Of a DNA stretch of 64,000 bases, positions 1-13,195 are shown piece by piece. The translations under genes were made by a program, and so were the position numbers. The notes beneath the pieces were generated by a model. The model worked only from the letters and a program-made list of their open reading frames with translations. It had not been told where the DNA came from and did not search any database. Source of the DNA: Amphiura filiformis (lineage: Eukaryota; Echinodermata; Ophiuroidea; Amphilepidida; Amphiuridae); assembly GCF_039555335.1 (NCBI RefSeq), contig NC_092628.1:82362315-82426314 (forward strand), written 5' to 3'. Position 1 is the first letter of the stretch. Each line of letters starts with the position of its first letter.

Positions 1-45
1 CTTATAAACAAACATAACTTTCTATCATAGACAGACATTACTTAC

Positions 46-3000
46 AAGTGATAAGCAGATTTTTCTTGCCATCGCTAATGGACACCTCGTGAGGAGATAT
101 GTTTGGGTCAATATCAATTGGATCGATCAAACGCTGCATATTCTTGCTATTCAAACAAGCATCACATCTAAGGTGTAAAAATTAATTTAAAGTAAATATT
201 AAAGTTTAAAAAGGAACTGTTGGAAACTGCTTATCCACACACACAAAGTAGGGACGGCTTTTTCGTTTTCAGCCAATTTTACAAGTTGACCTCAAATGAC
301 CTTTGACCTCAGTATGTGACCTTGAACACCATCATTACATGAAAGCTCATGATGCAACTTTGGCTCAAGTTTGATATAAAATTGGATGGTTTGAACCCAA
401 TACACAAATTTATTGATCGAGCTATGAGTTTTAACGAGTCCAATATTTTTAAACTCATAGCGAGACCAATAAATTTTGTGTTGGGTGAAAAAAACATCCA
501 ATTTTATCATTATCATGTTTTCAGAATCTTTTCTTGGTCAAAAACATGACTTTTGGACAAAAATGTGATTTTTTGGTCAAAAATGTGATTTTTGGTCAAA
601 AATGCGATTTTTGGTCAAAATATGATTTTTGGTCAAAAATGAGTTTTGGTCAAAAAATTGTAGAAAACAAAATTTTTGGGGAAAAGGTGAGCCTATCCAA
701 CACAGTCCAAGTTTTGAGTCCAAGTGTTGATTATATTGGACTCTTCAACTCTGTACAATGTATAGGAAGGAAGATTCTGAGAACATAATAATGGTTGCAA
801 TAGGATTTGAACTGTTCATATGACACCAAAAAACTTTACATAATTGTTGACGGACACGAACACACGGACACACCCACACCCCTACCGACACGCAGCCGGA
901 AGGACACACGACTCGTACTGTCATAAGGTATTTTCCTTCGGATGACCTAAAAACTGCGTACACTTCAAATTTGGTTTAGTGACCTGAGCTTTCGACCTTA
1001 GCCATGTTAGCGTGAAAGAGAAGACAGCATATACAAACACACAGGTGATCTATTTCCCTTTTTTGTGTACGACTAATACCACACCACTCCACGCCATACA
1101 TAAATTCTCCCAGTCACATTTCCCCAATATGAAATTTAAAAAAAGTAAAATTAAATTTGGCGGAGGCGGGGTTCGAAGCGGTGTACCTAAATCGTCATTT
1201 TACCGAGAAAATGAACATTGAAATAATGGCCGTTGAAGTTTAAAGTGGTCACATTTTGCACTTTCATCGAATCTCGCAGGAGAATGCGGCAGTTTTTATT
1301 TTTCTACCTTACATTACATAAACATCGGGTAAATCCACGGCCCCTTCAGAAGTTTGAGCAAAATCCATTCATAACTTGATATTTAAATCGGGGGAAAGAA
1401 CTTGAAAAAACCCACATTTTATCAGCTAAAACGGAGCCATTTGACCACTAGGCTTTTGTGCTTCCGTGGTGTTTCCATAAGATGCGCCGCGCATGCAGAT
1501 AAGCGTCGCGTATGCGTAGCGTATTTGTGCGTTAACAAATTGCGCGATACGCAACGCGATGCGTTGTTGTGCGCGTGTACCCTGCTGGTACAACAAAGAT
1601 TTTCTTTCCTTTTCAATTTCAAACACGAGTGGAATAGTGAAATAAAATCCTTAAAATATTGCAGTTGGAGTTTACAAATCTGGATTTTCATTCCTTGTAT
1701 TTATAAAAAACATAACAAAGTACAAACATATCAAAAACACTCAATTTTGCGAAAGAAGCAATGTCTAGAGTACACAGCTGCCTTAATAGCGCTCAATTGT
1801 TGTTAACTGCGTGTTCTATATACAAAACAATAAACATGATAAATGGGCGTCTATATGGACAATACATTATATCGATTTTGACACGTGCTCGTGTCTCAGT
1901 ACATTTCCATGGTCAGTAAGATACATACGTTCGATGTTTTGATCAAGTATGTAAATAATCGACATTAGACCCCAAATGTTTTTCAGGAAATAAAAGATTA
2001 GATTACCATAAAAACGAAACAGTAATCTTTGGTGGGGTCTAATGTAATATTCACATAGAATTTTCAACGTTTTTTTCTATCCTTATTCTTGCTCAATTAA
2101 AAAATTATTTGGCGTATATAAAATTGAAATAAGATTCTCTTCCTCTTCAACGACATCAAATGTGCCACAATTGGGTATCACGAATCGTTATATATGATGT
2201 GCAGTTAATATTCATATTTTCTTTTATACAGAGGATGCTTCAGTTTTGACAGGAAAAATATTTTCTTGAAAACCCTCTCACTCGGTTATTTTAAAAAGGT
2301 AACCACGCTTCCCTAGAACATGTAGAATGTGCAATAAATTAGCATTAAAATTTTTCTTATTCTAACAGCAAGCGTTTCTAAAATGCAGTAGGCCTATGGC
2401 GAAATGTGGTGTAGACTAATACTTTAACTGATTAACTTTCGATTATTTTAATAGTAATCCTCTATTGCAATCGAACTAACTTTTGCGATTTATTATTATC
2501 ACTTTCACAGTCTCTCTTCGATTAATCCACATGTCCAAAGGCGCTATCAAATGATAGAGAGATTGCTATGTTATAAACGCCCTGCGTATACGGCATTCTA
2601 TATTGCTAGTCTCGGTTCCGAGCTGGATTGTGCTCATTTGTCACGAAATGACGGGTGGAACAAAGACTAACATCTTGATGATCTGGTCAATGGATGGCGA
2701 CGCGCTTGAAATTTAATGGTCACCGGGTCCTATGCCTACTTGATGCTACTTCAATACAGCATGCTTTAGATTTTGACTGAAACCAAGGTTAACATTAACT
2801 TGTATTTTAGTGCTTCCCAAATACTATGGTTGCCAAAACACATGAGCCTAGGCCCTACTTTGGTAGATTAAGGACAACTACATCCATATATCATGACTTT
2901 CAAAATGAGTCTTTTTTGTGGTGAAAATTAGGCGCGTTGCATGAACCTCGACATGCCGTTAAATCATCATATCGTCACCCGTGAGATTTATACGACCTTG

Positions 3001-4433
3001 GTGCAGTGGCGTGCGCAGCACATTGAAAGTGGGGGCCAGGTTGTTCAGTTCCCAGTCTGATTAGGAGTGTGAGGGGGCAAATTTTGACGTTTTTCCCCCG
3101 AATGACCAACAAAAGTGGGGGCCATTGCCCCCCCCCCCCTTTGTGCAACGCCACTGCGTTGGTGTACAAAATGTGAAATCGCAATGTCATTTTTATACGG
3201 AAAGTATGACACACACATTTCAATCTCTGCGTATGAAGCTCGGTAGTCATATTTTCGCACATCGCTGTAGCTTTATTATAATGATTTGTTACAAACAAAA
3301 TTGATCATAATTATTAATAGTTACACTTTCCTTTGTATGTTCAATACCCAGGTCAATATCCTTGATTCCATTTAATATAATTATTGTAAAACGAGCTAAA
3401 ACGGACACATTTTGAAAATATTCGTTTTCGCCTGCACGGTCATTTCATACGCGACCTCGCATCGTCACAGAAGAGTGGTTTTGAATAGTCACACGGGCGT
3501 ATGATCACGGTGTTTGGAAAATCTCTCTGAAATCTGCCAACAACGATTTCTGCCATTGAAGGGTAATTGACCCGGGGTAATTGATTGCTATAACAATCCG
3601 TTGTTGATATGCACACCAAGAAACCATGGAAGAATCTTATCTCTTTCTTCCATGAAGAAACTAAGGAACTTGTCTTGGTATTTTAGCTACTAGTGGTTCA
3701 GGTGGTTTCAGGTTTTGTGTGTAGGCCTATATAAACGAAATACTATTGGAAGTATCTACTGATATGATGCTAATGCTGTTGCGTAATCAAGTCTCTGGTT
3801 TCAACTTATGGTCCTGATGGTCTTTATTGTAATCATAATGAAATTTCATTAAAATTAAAGATTAACTTTCATTATGACCATCCTCGCATATTTTTCAATT
3901 TAAATCAAGATCTAAATTCGCGTTGATGTACCAGTGGCCAAAACAATAGATGTGCCATTTAATAGTCCTGAATCGAGGCATGTTTGTTCATATCGGACCC
4001 ATAACTGATATTACGAAAGTTGATGGGTGTATTCAAGTTAATGACACATTATGGTATTATGGAGATTTTTAATGTTGGTTTCTTTCTCAGGCCGAATACA
4101 TAGTACATCATCATACAGTTCTCACAGATTTCTTTCTCATATTAATGGTGATGTATTAGACTTTCTTTGACGGTCTTACCTGCAATGATCTCGCAACCAG
4201 ATATAGTTGAAATCCATTCGTACGTCATCAACTCTCATTTCCAAGCAATCGTCATTCAACTTGATGTCATAAGCAACTGCTGCTTCCTTGTGCTGTAATG
4301 CTACGTGTACGTAAGATTGCTTTGAATCATCTTCCACTAGTTTCGAAGAGGAAATATGAATAGATCTCCGCGGAGAAAGATTCAGAAAGCATCGTCGTCC
4401 AAGAATAGGCACATAAGGAAGCAATCTCAGCAT
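46..4433 (-). CDS. gamma-butyrobetaine / trimethyllysine dioxygenase, 5' exons (partial)
   Basis: First two coding exons of a 2-oxoglutarate and iron dependent dioxygenase of carnitine synthesis; the catalytic jelly-roll lies beyond the left edge. Exon 1 is 4433-4180 and exon 2 is 167-46, joined across a 4.0 kb intron. Exon 1 ends in TGCAG|GTAAGA (phase 2) and exon 2 follows TTAG, restoring one frame through WLRDHCRCDACLNSKN, the conserved N-terminal motif of the BBOX1/TMLHE family. The exon 2 donor is ACTT|GTAAGT. The start is the first in-frame ATG after an in-frame stop at about 4500. Residues 1-32 are rich in Arg and free of acidic residues, like a mitochondrial presequence, as in TMLHE. 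The C-x-C-x-x-C spacing resembles the zinc-binding cysteines of BBOX1, which human TMLHE lacks in part. So the family is secure, but TMLHE versus BBOX1 is not settled. Confidence 0.85.
534..652. repeat. minisatellite, about 20 bp unit
   Basis: About six head-to-tail copies of a unit close to TTGGTCAAAAATGTGATTTT, with unit lengths drifting between 17 and 21 bases. It lies in intron 1 of the carnitine-pathway dioxygenase gene. The open frame across it is a by-product of the repeat. Confidence 0.85.
653..3003. other. intron 1 sequence, no gene seen
   Basis: Intronic DNA of the dioxygenase gene. It holds fragments of dispersed repeats: a phrase like GACCTGAGCTTTCGACCTTA near 983 recurs near 61670, and a GC-rich patch of CGC/GCG words lies at 1480-1600. 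A 134-codon open frame at 1402-1806 has no domain or splice support. Confidence 0.5.
3004..3156. mobile_element. MITE with CAGTGGCG ends, copy 1
   Basis: The ends CAGTGGCGTGCGCAGCAC and CAACGCCACTG are inverted. Inside are G- and C-tracts and the phrase AATGACCAACAAAAGTGG. The same body and ends recur at 53398-53646, which makes this a dispersed non-autonomous DNA element. No transposase is present. Confidence 0.75.
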
Positions 4434-4524
4434 TTTCAATGACAAGTTTTGCCCGACTCTTCCTATGCGTCTTTTATCGTAACTTGACCAAATATAGGTC
4501 TATATACATGATATATAGGTCTAT

Positions 4525-4592
4525 TGTAATGAACTTAATAATTAAGTTCTGTTTCGCTATTAAAGAATTATTCTTAGCGAAACAGAACTCAT
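4525..4592. repeat. short hairpin
   Basis: Inverted arms AGTTCTGTTTCGCTA and TAGCGAAACAGAACT around an AT-rich centre, just upstream of the first coding exon of the dioxygenase. It may be a tiny MITE remnant. No protein-binding role can be read from it. Confidence 0.6.
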
Positions 4593-4670
4593 TCACGGGT
4601 CAATGGATAAGTATTACACCCAGTACCTATCATGCGCATTATGCATATCCATTTGAAACAATATAAACCC

Positions 4671-5370
4671 AACCCAGAAAGTATCGAAACGATTATAGAT
4701 GGTCAGATATATCGGGAACTGAAATATATAGCAAAAACTTATTTAATGTATATAAAGCGCAGCTTTCTCCTGCGCATTTTGATACCTCTTTTGTTGCTCT
4801 ACGATATCATTTGGTCGAGTTATGGGCGCTTGAGTGGCTTCAAGTCGGATTTTGAAAGTTGCACTTAGCTCCTATTCAAGCCAAATGCGTTCGTCATGTA
4901 CACACACACACACAAAATCAAGACAAAAGACACCGATGTGCTCTGTTTACTTAACCATGAACTTTACTTTATTTTACTCCTTCGACTTCCAACTTCAATA
5001 CTTGCTACCCTTTACTTATCTCTGACTTATCTCATGAACCCTTTCTGCTGACATCTCAATAGGCCTACTTGGTGTGCCCACTATCACTGTCTATCACTGC
5101 CTGGATTCGGCGGACAAAAGCAATGGTCATTTATTGGTAACAGTATAACAACGCATTTGGCTTGAATAGGAGCTAAGTGCAAATTTCAAAATACGACTTA
5201 AAGTCACCCAAGCGCCCATAACTCGACCAAATGATATCGTAGAGCAACAAAAGAGGTATCAAAATGCGCAGGAGAAAGCTGCGCTTTACATACATTAAAA
5301 GAGTTTTTACTATATATTTCAGTTCCCGATATATCTGACCATCTATAATCGTTTCGATACTTTCTGGGTT
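4671..5370. mobile_element. foldback element, 220 bp inverted arms
   Basis: Arms 4671-4890 and 5151-5370 are reverse complements with only about ten mismatches by eye. They begin AACCCAGAAAGTATCG and end near the ACGCATTTGG word. The 260 bp loop contains a short CA run and no coding signal. This is a typical non-autonomous foldback or MITE insertion, young enough for its arms to have stayed alike. Open frames in both arms are mirror copies of each other. Confidence 0.85.
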
Positions 5371-6904
5371 GAGTAGTACCATTTAAAATCTATGGTAGTA
5401 CCCATGCCCCTGTCAACAATTATTTGTCAATGTATTGTAATGAAATTCAGATCGTATTTGTAGACAATTTTTAACATTGAAATAAGGCACTACGTATAGG
5501 CTACATTGCTTCATAGTTCATAGAGTATCGTGGACCGCACACAATTCGCCGGTGGACCGAATGTGGCCCGGTGCTGCGTGCAAAACCACATACCTTTGCA
5601 AATTACATACTTTCCAAAAGTATGTAGTTTTGTGCAAAACTACATACTTCGGCAAAATATGTAGTTTTGCATATGCAAAATATCATACTTTAGAGTCACC
5701 ATGAAAAATACATGTTTTGCTGGGAAACCACGTGCAGTTCGTGTTTGTGAATAAGGGCGCATGTCACAATGATTGGTAACTTTAAATTTTCTCCACAATC
5801 CTAAAGTATAAGCCCGGGAGTATTAGGCTACATATAATATAAATTATTCTTTGAAAGTAGAGAATATTATAATAGTGACCGTATCCATTCTGCCCATAAA
5901 GCCGATACCGAACACACAACACATAAACAGCCTTGACCTGCGGCACAGTGTCATCGCCCCGATATCTTCATGGCAGAAATCGCCATGGTAGATTGAATCC
6001 ACCGCCACGCATGGCCATTATACATATCGACCTGTTTAATAGTTCAGTCGCATACTAATAGGCTGAAGGACATCTGACTAAGGCTATACTGACAATAGCC
6101 CCGATTAGCTCGGTGACTAACCTCGCTGTGTGTCAGTCAAGCATGGTATGCCATAGGTCATATCCTTTTAGACAACCTTCACGATTGGCCTATACACTGC
6201 GCTATATAATTCGGCACATATAGGCCTAAATCAGAATTATTGCGGAATTATTGTCATTTTTTGACTCAAGACGCAAGCTACTGTCTCAAAGCGCACGCTA
6301 GCGACTATCATATCTGTTCAAAATATATATTCATGTGCAAGGAACCACATCTGGTTTCTTTATACGAAATCATTTACGGGAGATATTCATCATTTACTAC
6401 ACCGGTATCCAAAGATTTTCTTCTCATATCAAACTCGTGCATAGCAAATTCACGTGTATCGATCCCGGGTATTTATTTTAGTATCCCTGCTGTACCAAAT
6501 AATTATTAGCCAGGCGATGTCGGTGTGTGCGGCAATTGTCTAAATTCTGAGGGATTTGCATGCTGGCCAGGTAGAAGATAAATACTAGTATACAGAGTGA
6601 CCTTCAGCTTCTCCGTGTTTGGTCAGACCTACCGTATAGGCGTAGGCTGCATGGGGTGTATCCTGCATAAATTAGTGTTCTTGTTCAAACCTGAGACTAG
6701 TATACCTCAAACACATGTTTCACACTTAAGTGTACGCTGCATGACTGTATGTTTCTGTTTTCAGGGATGATTATCCTAATGTCTAATAAATGATGAGGGA
6801 CAGTAATTTGGTAAATGCACCATAACAACACACATCGCGCGGTGTTTCTTTATGCAAAATCAAAGTTATGCAAAACATGATACTTTGTAGAAGTGAATGC
6901 TATA
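5371..6904. other. no gene seen; short repeats
   Basis: AT-rich spacer. Positions 5581-5715 hold several direct and inverted copies of a word close to AAACTACATACTTT. Nothing else is supported. Confidence 0.5.
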
Positions 6905-7529
6905 TATTCTTTTACTATACCTCATAAATATTTATTAGGTAATCCATACATCTTATTGGTTAATAACGTCAGCGTCCGAGTACGGTATTTTGACTACTTC
7001 CCCGCGCTTGTGCAATTACGCGCACGCGGGGAAGTAGGAAAAACTTCCGCACCCTACTACCACACGGTGTATCGACCCCGCGCGTCACCATTTCTTTTGA
7101 CGTAGCATTATGCTACACAACGGCGATTCTGCAGATGCGTTTATCGTGAAAATGGCGTATGTTATTTATGGAATGTTAAAAAGAAAATTCGAATAATATA
7201 GGTCAAAATATAGATTGATTGAACAGAAATCCTCCAATAAAATCAGGTAAGCCAAAATATTAAGCTTATTTACCATGCCGGCTGCCACGTTGACTGGTGT
7301 GTGTTTTGAATTTTGTTTACGATTTTACCGTGATAGTGAATATATTTATGAGGTATAGTAAAACAAATACAACATGTTTTATTTCGGGAAAGTAGTCAAA
7401 ACTACTGGTCCCTCGGTGTTGGATGATTTGACTACTTCCCTCCGCTGACGCGTCGGGAAGTAGTCAAATCATCCAACACCTCGGGACCAGTAGTTTTGAC
7501 TACTTCCCCTCAAAACATGTTGTATTTGT
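6905..7529. repeat. nested palindromes at the left edge of the tandem array
   Basis: An outer inverted pair (ACTATACCTCATAAATAT near 6918 and its complement near 7335-7365) surrounds a smaller hairpin at 6990-7042 (TACTTCCCCGCG and its complement). A larger hairpin follows at 7363-7529, with arms holding CAAATACAACATG, GTAGTCAAAACTACTGG and GGTGTTGGATGATTTGACT. The word GACTACTTCCC is shared by both inner hairpins, so they are probably related elements. Confidence 0.7.
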
Positions 7530-10500
7530 ATACTTCCATGTGATAACGTCACAACACTCTGCAGACCTAACTGCTTGAATATTTTAACTTAATCTTCAGT
7601 AGATAGCACTAGGCCTACTGGAGACCCAAATTACACCATCAATTTAATTTAAGCTATCGTCAGTTGTAATAGTTGTGATAATAAAAACACGAATTTACCA
7701 CAACTTTAAACTAAATATAAATGTGGCGAGACATGCCGTAATTTGCTCGATTCTGGTGCCGGTGTCTATAGAGCTCCTGCATTGATTTACATGGGTAATA
7801 TTAAAATTGAAATATCTCAAGAACCAAATACCGTATGACGCTGAAACAAACTTTGAAATAAAGCTTTTCCCTTTCTTTATCTGTTTTATGTCATTTGGTG
7901 TTTGTTGCATTCGTGTGGTTTTGCTATCAACTGCAGATATCTCAAATTTAAATGCCCGTTGGTTGTCGTTTTTGTCTGCTGAACGAGATAAAGCGATATG
8001 TTATAGAATCATTTTACTGGTATGCTATCTACTGAAGGGGGCATACCACCATAAGATTCCGCGGTGAAAAAGTGCAACCCGTAAATAGTCCCTGTAAAAC
8101 GTAGAAATTGAGCTTATTTGTTTAATTTTTCAGCCAATATGAGTCTGAGATACCTTTCTTTGATGCAATATTAAACCTGGGATGGTTTTGATGAAATTAT
8201 GAGCAGAAAAAATGATTTTAAATCTGTCCTGGCGGACTAATTGCGCAAATCATGTACCGATGTAAAATCCCAAGAATTGAGTTTTCAACCGCTCAAAAAT
8301 CACGGGATGGGGTAAAATGTCAAATTTGCAACAAAAAATCAAACAATACCTGACATTGGCGATCTATGTGCAAAAGAAAATCATCCCATTACCATGTCCA
8401 ATTTCATTGCTCTATCTATTGCAGGAAATAATTAGAAGAGATTTCGAGAGGCTTTTTTGCACGTTGGGAAGCGTAATGGTGATGTGCCCCCTGAAGAGCA
8501 AATTAAAATTTCAAATGTTGCGATATTTTGTTTTGGTTGATAATTTTAAATTCATGTTTTTGTTTTTGTTTTGTTCTATCTACTGAATAGGTATATAGCT
8601 TAAATCAAATGCAGGCCTATGTTGTCATTTTTGCCCCCTGCGCGAGATAGAGTGATATTTTCGAATCGAATTAGGTTTACTGGTGCTATATCTACTGAGA
8701 ATCAAATTAAAATTCCAAGTGTTGCGACATTTTGTTTTGGTTTAATTTTAAATTCATGTGTTTTCTTTCTTATCTACTGAAGATAGTTGAAATAAAATGC
8801 AGGCCTACGTTGTCATTTTTGTCTCCTGAACGAGATGGATTGATATGTTAGAATTAGGCCTGCTGGTGCTATAAATATCTACTGAAGATCCAAATAAAAT
8901 TTAAAGCAGTGAAGACTTGCTTTAAACATGTTTATTTAGTGCTTGATTTTAAAATGTTTATTTTTGATCACCATACTGGAAATTTCTTTGTCTTCAGTAG
9001 ATAGCACCACTAACACTCAGGGTTCTACAATAATAAGCTATCTCTTTGAGACAAAATGACAACATGTATTTAATTTGAGTTATCTTCAGTAGATAGGAAA
9101 ATCACGTGAATTCAACATAATTATTATGCATAGAAAAAGAAAACATCGGAACACTTAGAAATTCTGCTTTGATCTTGAATAGATAGCGCCACTATCACAA
9201 TTCTAAAAACAGCAATCTATTTCGTTCACGAGATAAGAGTAACAAAATGCATTAAATTTAAGCTATCTTCGGTAGATAGCAAATGCGCATGAATTCATTA
9301 TAACGGGAAAAATTCATTTTAAAACACGTTTCATGAGCAGAAATATTTTGATTGAAATAAACAAAATACCGTCTTACGCAACTTTTGATTAGTAATACTA
9401 TGACTGAGAAAAAGTCATTTTGTGAATAAAGGTTTTTCAGTATTAACTTGTTTCTCATGCACTTCGACAACGCACGTATTATTCATCCATGGCTTTGCTA
9501 TTCTACTGAAGATGATTGACAGATCGAATGTCGCTCGGGATTGCGTAAAAAACGCGATAATTTGATACTGCACGCGTTATGCGCGCATCCATTACGCTTA
9601 TGATGTTCTTGTACTCCCTTTCAAAAATAATGTCACAACACTCTGCAGACCTAACTGCTTGAATATTTTAACTTAATCTTCGGTAGATAGCACTAGGCCT
9701 ACTGGAGACCCAAATTACACCATCAATTTAATTTAAGCTATCGTCAGTTGTAATAATAAAAACACGAATTTACCACAACTTTAAACTAAATATAAATGTG
9801 GCGAGACATGCCGTAATTTGCTCGATTCTGGTGCCGGTGTCTATAGAGCTCCTGCATTGATTTACATGGGTAATATTAAAATTGAAGTATCTCAAGAACC
9901 AAATACCGTATGACGCTGAAACAAACTTGGAAATAAAGCTTTTCCCTTTCTTTATCTGTTTTATGTCATTTGGTGTTTGTTGCATTCGTGTGGTTTTGCT
10001 ATCAACTGCAGATATCTCAAATTTAAATGCCCGTTGGTTGTCGTTTTTGTCTGCTGAACGAGATAAAGCGATATTTTATAGAATCATTTTACTGGCATGC
10101 TATCTACTGAAGGGGGCATACCACCATAAGATTCCGCGGTGAAAAAGTGCAACCCGTAAATAGTCCCTGTAAAACGTAGAAATTGAGCTTATTTGTTTAA
10201 TTTTTCAGCCAATATGAGTCTGAGATACCTTTCTTTGATGCAAAATTAAACCTGGGATGGTTTTGATGAAATTATGAGCAGAAACAATGATTTTAAATCT
10301 GTCCTGGCGGACAAATTGCGCAAATCATGTACCGATGTAAAATCCCAAGAATTGAGTTTTCAACCGCTCAAAAATCACGGGATGGGGTAAATATGTCAAA
10401 TTTGAAACAAAAAATCAAACAAAAACTGACATTGGCGATCTATGTGCAAAAGAAAATCATCCCATTACCATGTCCAATTTCATTGCTCTATCTATTGCAG

Positions 10501-11321
10501 GGAAATAATTAGAAGAGATTTCCGAGAGGCTTTTTTGCACGTTGGAAGCGTAATGGTGATGTGCCCCTGAAGAGCAAATTAAAATTTCAAATGTTGCGAT
10601 ATTTTGTTTTGGTTGATAATTTTAAATTCATGTTTTGTTTTTGTTTTGTTCTATCTACTGAATAGGTATATAGCTTAAATCAAATGCAGGCCTGTGTTGT
10701 AATTTTTGCCCCCTGCGCGAGATAGAGTGATATTTTCGAATCGAATTAGGTTTACTGGTGCTATATCTACTGAGAATCAAATTAAAATTCCAAGTGTTGC
10801 GACATTTTGTTTTGGTTTAATTTTAAATTCATGTGTTTTCTTTCTTATCTACTGAAGATAGTTGAAATAAAATGCAGGCCTACGTTGTCATTTTTGTCTC
10901 CTGAACGAGATGGATTGATATGTTAGAATTAGGCCTGCTGGTGCTATAAATATCTACTGAAGATCCAAATAAAATTTAGGCTAAAGCAGTGAAGACTTGC
11001 TTTAAACATGTTTATTTAGTGCTTGATTTTAAAATGTTTATTTTTGATCACCATACTGGAAATTTCTTTGTCTTCAGTAGATAGCACCACTAACACTCAG
11101 GGTTCTACAATAATAAGCTATCTCTTTGAGACAAAATGACAACATGTATTTAATTTGAGTTATCTTCAGTAGATAGGAAAATCACGTGAATTCAACATAA
11201 TTATTATGCATAGAAAAAGAAAACATCGGAACACTTAGAAATTCTGCTTTGATCTTGAATAGATAGCGCCACTATCACAATTCTAAAAACAGCAATATAT
11301 TTCGTTCACGAGATAAGAGTA

Positions 11322-13195
11322 GGGATGACCATCATAATTTCATGTTGCCCCTTTTGCTACAAAAGATTATTTTCTGGAAAGAACTCATCAACAGAAGTAT
11401 TTTGGTGGTTAAATGGTCAAAATCGGTCAAAACTTTTCGAATTATGAATTTTCAAAGTTTCCCATTCTGACCGGTCATTGAACGAAATAAATTGACAAAG
11501 TCTAAATATAGCAATGTGAGCAAAATTGGTATAAGCATTTATCATACCACTAAGGGAAACATCAAAGAACACCGCTAACCTGGTATATTTTCGTATCTAG
11601 TCAGTGAGCGCGTATTTTACGCTTTATATCTAGTCAGTGAGAGCGTATTTCGCAAGCCCGATACGCGTGTACGGCGAGGTACGCGTATAAAGGAGAATCG
11701 CGTAAACCGGGCGCGTAAAATGCACGCAATCTGTAATACGCGGAACAATCATCTATTTTTTGTAATGTTTTTCCTATTTAGCAGCAATTAAAATGTTTCA
11801 AAACGTAATTATTTCAATATTTAGAATGACTTAGTGGTATGATAAATTCGTTATTAGGTTCAGCGTCGGTATGGTACGGGAAATTATCGTGCGCTCAGTG
11901 TCATACTGGGTTCAGCCTTCGGCTTCACCCAGTATGACACTTCGCGCACGATAATTTCCCGTACCATACCTCCGCTTCACCTAATAACTAATAATATTTA
12001 CCTTTTTATATTTCTTTATTTTAATATATATGCAAACATGAAACAAGCATATTGTGAAAGTATCAAAGGGTTTTCTTATGAAATGGCACTTTACTAGTCA
12101 ATAGCATTAAGTATTTCTTCAAACCGAGGCACTGAAATCATGCTTTTAGAAAACATTTGCCAAAAATCATCCATAATGGCCAAAGTGGCACAAAATCAAA
12201 AGTCCAGTGTGAACTTTTTTTCCACAACAATATACACTACACATAAGAAAAATACTAATGTACTACAAGGGATTTTCAACATAGGAATCCAAACAATCAA
12301 GTACCAACATGCACAGCTTTATCCTGATATCACTTCTGGGGTTTTAACAAAATGTTTAACCTCTATTGTGATTGGCAGCAGCATAAGGTATCTCTTTGAT
12401 AGCTGATAATGCCCAGCCATTCAGCAAGTGGCTAATAACAGACCTTGATAGGCTTGAATGAATACTGTCATGTGCTACAAAACCATCACATCCAGGGCCT
12501 GGTCACACCATATGCTACAGAAAGCACAGTACTTTAACAATGGAGTGAAAGACTCATTATTGATTAGGCGCGTATTTTAAAAGTACAGCTCCTGTGCGTG
12601 TATAGCAGCAAGTCAGTGCAGATGGTATAAATATAAGAAAATGTTTAGGGTTGAGATCAGGTGAATAATACAACAAATGAGCATGAAACTTCACATTTAT
12701 GTTCAGAAAGGTGTCTATTTAACATGATTCGAAAGGTGTTTGGAAATTCCAAAGGGAAGCTGGTGATTTAATTTTTAACTCGAGATCTACTTGTCCGTTT
12801 TTTTTCCTTTTTACAGAGGGTATGATAGAGGTAATAACAACAACTCTGCCAAATTACAGCTCAGTAGGTCAAGGTGTTCACCTGATCTTTTTCATCTGAA
12901 TATTTTGTGCCATTCTGAGCAGTGCTGCACTGGGCCACTGGCAATTAAGCGCACTGTGGCGATTGACCAATTTTGACTCACACTTACAGAAAAACCAAAT
13001 AAGTTATGATGCTGTAATTTGCAGGATAGTTACAAAACATAATTGGCATTAACATCTCCAATTTTTACAGAAAAATTATGAAAAATAAAAGAATGAGCTC
13101 AATTTAGAAATGTCTGTGCAAGCAGTGCACAGTTGAGCTCCCTGCATGTCTATGGGAGTGTTCTAATCAAGTTGATGGTTCATTGGTCATCCCTA
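11322..13195. mobile_element. non-autonomous DNA transposon, 1,874 bp, 9-bp target duplication
   Basis: Inserted in copy 2 of the tandem array. It begins GGGATGACCATC and ends TTGGTCATCCCTA, short inverted termini, and is flanked on both sides by ATAAGAGTA (11313-11321 and 13196-13204). Copies 1 and 3 of the array show the uninterrupted site ATAAGAGTAACAAAATGC. The interior has no transposase-like frame, only a strong hairpin (11851-11987) and short repeats containing TCTAGTCAGTGAG (11590-11650). An 8-9 bp duplication fits hAT-, Mutator- or Merlin-like mobilisation; I cannot choose between them from the termini. Confidence 0.9.
11851..11987. repeat. long hairpin inside the 1.87 kb transposon
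   Basis: Arms TTATTAGGT to ACCTAATAA enclose TATGGTACGGGAAATTATCG and its complement, CAGTGTCATACTGGGT and its complement, with a tiny GC loop near 11915. The stem is close to 60 bp with few mismatches. Confidence 0.85.

Noticed and set aside
1402-1806. 134-codon open frame, plus strand
   Set aside because: Lies in an intron of an opposite-strand gene; no domain, odd composition, GC-rich repeat words inside.
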